Source: Dehalococcoidia bacterium UBA5627
GTDB taxonomy: Bacteria > Chloroflexota > Dehalococcoidia > Dehalococcoidales > UBA5627
DNA: 8,370 bases
Assembly: GCA_002421585.1 (NCBI GenBank)
Contig: DIKD01000013.1
Coordinates: forward strand, 329 to 8,698
Direction of reading: 5' to 3'
A program made the translations under genes and the position numbers. Shown piece by piece: positions 5,955 to 8,370 of this stretch. Below the pieces are notes generated by a model. That model worked only from the letters and a program-made list of their open reading frames with translations, did not search any database and was not told where the DNA came from. Within the stretch, counting starts at the first letter, position 1. Each line of letters begins with the position of its first letter.

Positions 5955-6060
5955 GTCATGCTGAGTTCGTGGTGGTCGAACGAAGCATCTGGGCGTTGGG
6001 GGTAATTTGTTTTACCCTCCCCCCAGATCCTTCAGTCACCCTTTGTGACTTCAGGATGAC
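5955..6060. repeat. 106-bp imperfect palindromic element able to form a four-arm cruciform
   Basis: Outer arms GTCATGCTGAG (5955-5965) and TTCAGGATGAC (6050-6060) pair with two mismatches. Inside, GAAGCATCTGGG (5982-5993) pairs with CCCAGATCCTTC (6022-6033) with one mismatch. Each side of the junction carries its own hairpin: GTTCG/CGAAC (5965-5969 with 5977-5981) and AGTCAC/GTGACT (6034-6039 with 6045-6050). The central loop adds GGGTAA/TTACCC (6000-6005 with 6012-6017). The result is a cross-shaped fold with no coding potential, ending 16 bp before the mutS2 stop. It resembles a non-autonomous, MITE- or REP-like dispersed element; no target-site duplication is obvious. Confidence 0.7.
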
Positions 6061-6076
6061 GCATGAGAGACAATCG

Positions 6077-8370
6077 CTACCTCAAATTGATAATCGTTGT
6101 CCCATCCCCGCCCTCGTTTGCGGGTACCGCTTCAAAGTTTTTCACCAGCGGGTGGTGGGATGCCAGGTCGCGTACCATCGAGCGCACAGTTCCGGTGCCG
6201 TAGCCGTGGATGATGCGCACTCTTTTTAGGTTGGATACAGCGGCATCGTTTAAGTAGTTATCCAGCAGTACCTCTACTTCGTCGGCGCGTTTGCCGCGCA
6301 GGTCGAGTTCCATCGACATCTGTCTTAACGGAACCTGCACCTGCACTTCGTATGCTTTATCCTTTGTCTCATCGCCGTATAGCTTGATAACGCCGTCTCC
6401 GTTAGTCTTAAAGCTCATCGAGCCAGTTGATACTTCCACCTGTCCGGTCTTATCATTTATAGAAATCACTTTTGCCTTAACGCCTACTTCTTTTATCAAC
6501 ACATTGTCGCCGACAGCAATAAAAGAGTCTTCTTTCGGCAGTGTTTCTTCCTCTTCTGCCAGAATACCTTCTCTGATTTGGCGGCGAACTGATTGCGAGG
6601 TCTGGCGGGCGTTTTTAATGGCTTCCTGAGATTTAGCCCTTCGCACTTCGGCGCTTACGAGTTTCAGTTCTTTTTCCAGCCGCGCTACCTCTTCTATAAT
6701 GGAGTCGCGGGCGTTCTGCTTCAATTTTTGCTTTTCTTCTTTAAATTTCGTTAGTTCGGTCGATAGCTCTTTATTCTGCCGGGTGTACATTATCTTTTCG
6801 TCCGCCAGTTCGCGGTTTAAAGTCTCCAATCTCTGCTTTTCCTGCTGGATGTTGGTCAGCAGTTCCTCAAGCCGGCGCGAGCCTTCTTCAAGTGAGCTTC
6901 GGGCGGTGCTGATAACTCCTTCCGGCAATCCGAAATGAGCGGCGGTGGCAATGGCGTTTGAGCCTCCGGGCGTTCCCAGTGTCAGCTTGTAAGTAGGGGT
7001 CATCGTTTCCGGGTCGAAATCAAACGAGGCATTCTGCAATCCTTCCGTTACATGTGCAAAAACCTTCAGGTCGGTATAGTGGGTGGTAATCGCTGCCAGA
7101 GAGCGTGAGGCAAGGATATGCAACAGAATCGCCCTGCCTAAAGCCGAGCCTTCGTTGGGGTCGGTGCTGGCTCCCAGTTCGTCTAAAAGAACCAGGTTAC
7201 AGCCCTGTAATTTTTTCAGGATGCGAGCGATATTACTCATATGCCAACTGAAGGTCGAAAGCGTCTGCGCAATGCTCTGCTCATCGCCGATGTCGGCAAA
7301 GATGCCGTTCAGTACCGGCAGCCGGCTGGTTGGTGCTGCCGGAATCGGCAGTCCTGCCTGTGTCATTAAACATAACAACCCGATTGTTTTTAAGGCGACT
7401 GTCTTACCCCCGGTGTTGGGACCGGTGATAATTAAAACCGAAAAGTCATTTCCGATTTCGATACTGAGCGGAACAGCGGAATCTCCCAGCAGGGGGTGGC
7501 GGGCGTCATCCAGTTTGATTACGGGGGGCACCGATGAATCCGGTTTATAGACAGCGGCTTCGCTTGCCTTGAAACGCCGTGCAAAACGCGCTTTTGCCAG
7601 AGCCAGGTCAAGTACGGCAGTGGCTTCGATGCTATTGATTATATCTTCACTGACACCGCCGATAAGTTCGCTGATTTCGGCCAGTATGCGGGCGACTTCA
7701 CGCTTTTCCTCGATTTGCTCCTCTTTTAAGGCGTTGCCCATTTCCAGTGTCTGCAACGGCTCGATAAACAGTGTTGCTCCCGAATTGGAAACATCGTGTA
7801 CAATGCCGCTGATTTCTTTGCGGTGTTCGCTCTTTATCGGAATGACATAACGTCCTTCACGCTCCGTGATTAACGCTTCCTGAATATAGTGCTCTTGTGT
7901 TCCGGTAGAGATTAATCCCTGCAAAGTATTCATCAGGGCGGATTTCTTTGCCTGCTGATTGCGGCGGATGGATACCAGTTTAGCCGAGGCATTGGGGAGA
8001 ATCTCGCCGTCTATGGAAATCGCCCGGTCAATGGCTTTTTCAATCGGGGTAAATTCGCTTATATTATCACTGTGTTTCGATAATGCAATAAAAATATCGG
8101 TACGGTCTGCAATTCCGTTTCGCAGCAGGCGCATTACCTGCAGCGAAGTGCAAATAACCCTGAGAGTTTTCGGGTCGAGTACCTGTCCGCGCGAGGCGGA
8201 AACTGCATAATCACGGATATCCTCCACTCCGTTTGCCGAAACAGAGCAGTCTTCTTCCATAAGTCCGGAGGCTTCTCTCGATTCATCAAGCTTTGTACGG
8301 ATATCGTCGATGTCTGTAGAAGGGGATAGCGACATCGCCATTTCTCGACTGATTGAAAAGGAGCAGTATC
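6077..8370 (-). CDS. mutS2: MutS2 family ATPase/endonuclease, N-terminus cut off by window edge
   Basis: MutS2 is a MutS-like ATPase with a C-terminal Smr domain; family members suppress recombination, and in Bacillus act on collided ribosomes (RqcU). The frame is open through the right edge. Upstream of the internal ATG at 8341 it reads YCSFSISRE, typical MutS2 sequence, so the true start lies outside and roughly 25-30 further residues are missing. Counting from that internal Met (754 residues): core/clamp signature GRYVIPIKSEHRKEISG (163-179), Walker A GPNTGGKT (307-314), signature and Walker B LVLLDELGASTDPNEGSA (383-400), H-loop ITTHYTDLK (418-426), charged coiled coil (about 485-590), and Smr domain (about 677-754) with LDLRG (679-683) and HGYGTG (712-717). 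The mismatch-recognition domain of MutS1 is absent, as expected. Convergent with queA across the repeat-filled gap; its promoter is outside. Confidence 0.97.
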   Translation of the reverse strand, partial: YCSFSISREMAMSLSPSTDIDDIRTKLDESREASGLMEEDCSVSANGVEDIRDYAVSASRGQVLDPKTLRVICTSLQVMRLLRNGIADRTDIFIALSKHSDNISEFTPIEKAIDRAISIDGEILPNASAKLVSIRRNQQAKKSALMNTLQGLISTGTQEHYIQEALITEREGRYVIPIKSEHRKEISGIVHDVSNSGATLFIEPLQTLEMGNALKEEQIEEKREVARILAEISELIGGVSEDIINSIEATAVLDLALAKARFARRFKASEAAVYKPDSSVPPVIKLDDARHPLLGDSAVPLSIEIGNDFSVLIITGPNTGGKTVALKTIGLLCLMTQAGLPIPAAPTSRLPVLNGIFADIGDEQSIAQTLSTFSWHMSNIARILKKLQGCNLVLLDELGASTDPNEGSALGRAILLHILASRSLAAITTHYTDLKVFAHVTEGLQNASFDFDPETMTPTYKLTLGTPGGSNAIATAAHFGLPEGVISTARSSLEEGSRRLEELLTNIQQEKQRLETLNRELADEKIMYTRQNKELSTELTKFKEEKQKLKQNARDSIIEEVARLEKELKLVSAEVRRAKSQEAIKNARQTSQSVRRQIREGILAEEEETLPKEDSFIAVGDNVLIKEVGVKAKVISINDKTGQVEVSTGSMSFKTNGDGVIKLYGDETKDKAYEVQVQVPLRQMSMELDLRGKRADEVEVLLDNYLNDAAVSNLKRVRIIHGYGTGTVRSMVRDLASHHPLVKNFEAVPANEGGDGTTIINLR

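Larger units (their letters stand above)
5696..6076. other. Gene-free convergent intergenic region built of repeat modules
   Basis: This 381-bp gap between the ends of queA and mutS2 holds no credible gene: short open frames across it lack ribosome binding sites and family features and follow the repeat sequence. It is occupied by three repeat modules (5721-5752, 5776-5864, 5955-6060) joined by AT-rich spacers. There is no hairpin with a T run for either flanking gene; the palindromes may serve as weak bidirectional ends. All other intergenic gaps here are far shorter, so it looks like a landing zone for dispersed elements. Confidence 0.75.

Noticed and set aside
5640..5959. Minus-strand open frames of 66 and 78 residues in the queA-mutS2 gap
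   Set aside because: They translate repeat sequence or overlap the queA end, lack ribosome binding sites and show no protein family features.
7083..7550. 155-residue plus-strand open frame opposite mutS2
   Set aside because: It lies wholly antisense to clearly conserved mutS2 ATPase sequence and has a low-complexity shadow-like composition with no family motifs.

Overview
The window is a compact piece of bacterial housekeeping DNA with no phage, plasmid or defence genes. It looks like a mid-GC bacterium, perhaps Chloroflexota (Dehalococcoidia-like). That guess rests on two weak points: a pan-type RNA leader, known to me from Chloroflexota, Firmicutes and deltaproteobacteria, and a family of imperfect palindromic dispersed repeats of the kind common in Chloroflexota and many environmental genomes. 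No rRNA or other marker is present to settle it.

Positions 1-2822 (minus strand) hold a pantothenate (vitamin B5) operon read right to left: a strong sigma70-type promoter (2794-2822), a roughly 150-nt structured leader ending in an intrinsic terminator hairpin (2662-2692), then a PanG-type ketopantoate reductase gene, panD, panB and panC. panC runs off the left edge. The four products cover every step from 2-ketoisovalerate and aspartate to pantothenate. The genes are tightly coupled: an ATGA overlap at panG/panD, a Shine-Dalgarno overlapping the panD stop codon, and a 4-nt gap at panB/panC. The leader contains a stem-loop with two bulged adenosines (2701-2739) that fits my memory of the pan RNA motif. 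With the terminator downstream, transcription attenuation is the obvious hypothesis.

Positions 2856-3748 hold surE (5'-nucleotidase, minus strand) and a short divergent intergenic region with one promoter for surE and one for the opposite operon.

Positions 3749-5695 (plus strand) hold metF (methylenetetrahydrofolate reductase) and queA (SAM:tRNA ribosyltransferase-isomerase), 15 nt apart and probably cotranscribed. MetF makes the methyl group that ends up in methionine and SAM; QueA consumes SAM to make the queuosine precursor in tRNA.

Positions 5696-6076 separate the convergent queA and mutS2 and contain no credible gene. They are made largely of dispersed-repeat modules: a TTCG...CGAA module, a nested inverted repeat and a 106-bp element that can fold as a four-arm cruciform.

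Positions 6077-8370 (minus strand) hold mutS2, nearly complete, with its first few dozen codons beyond the right edge. The most interesting item is the pan leader with its terminator in front of a panG-headed operon; second is the cruciform repeat cluster.
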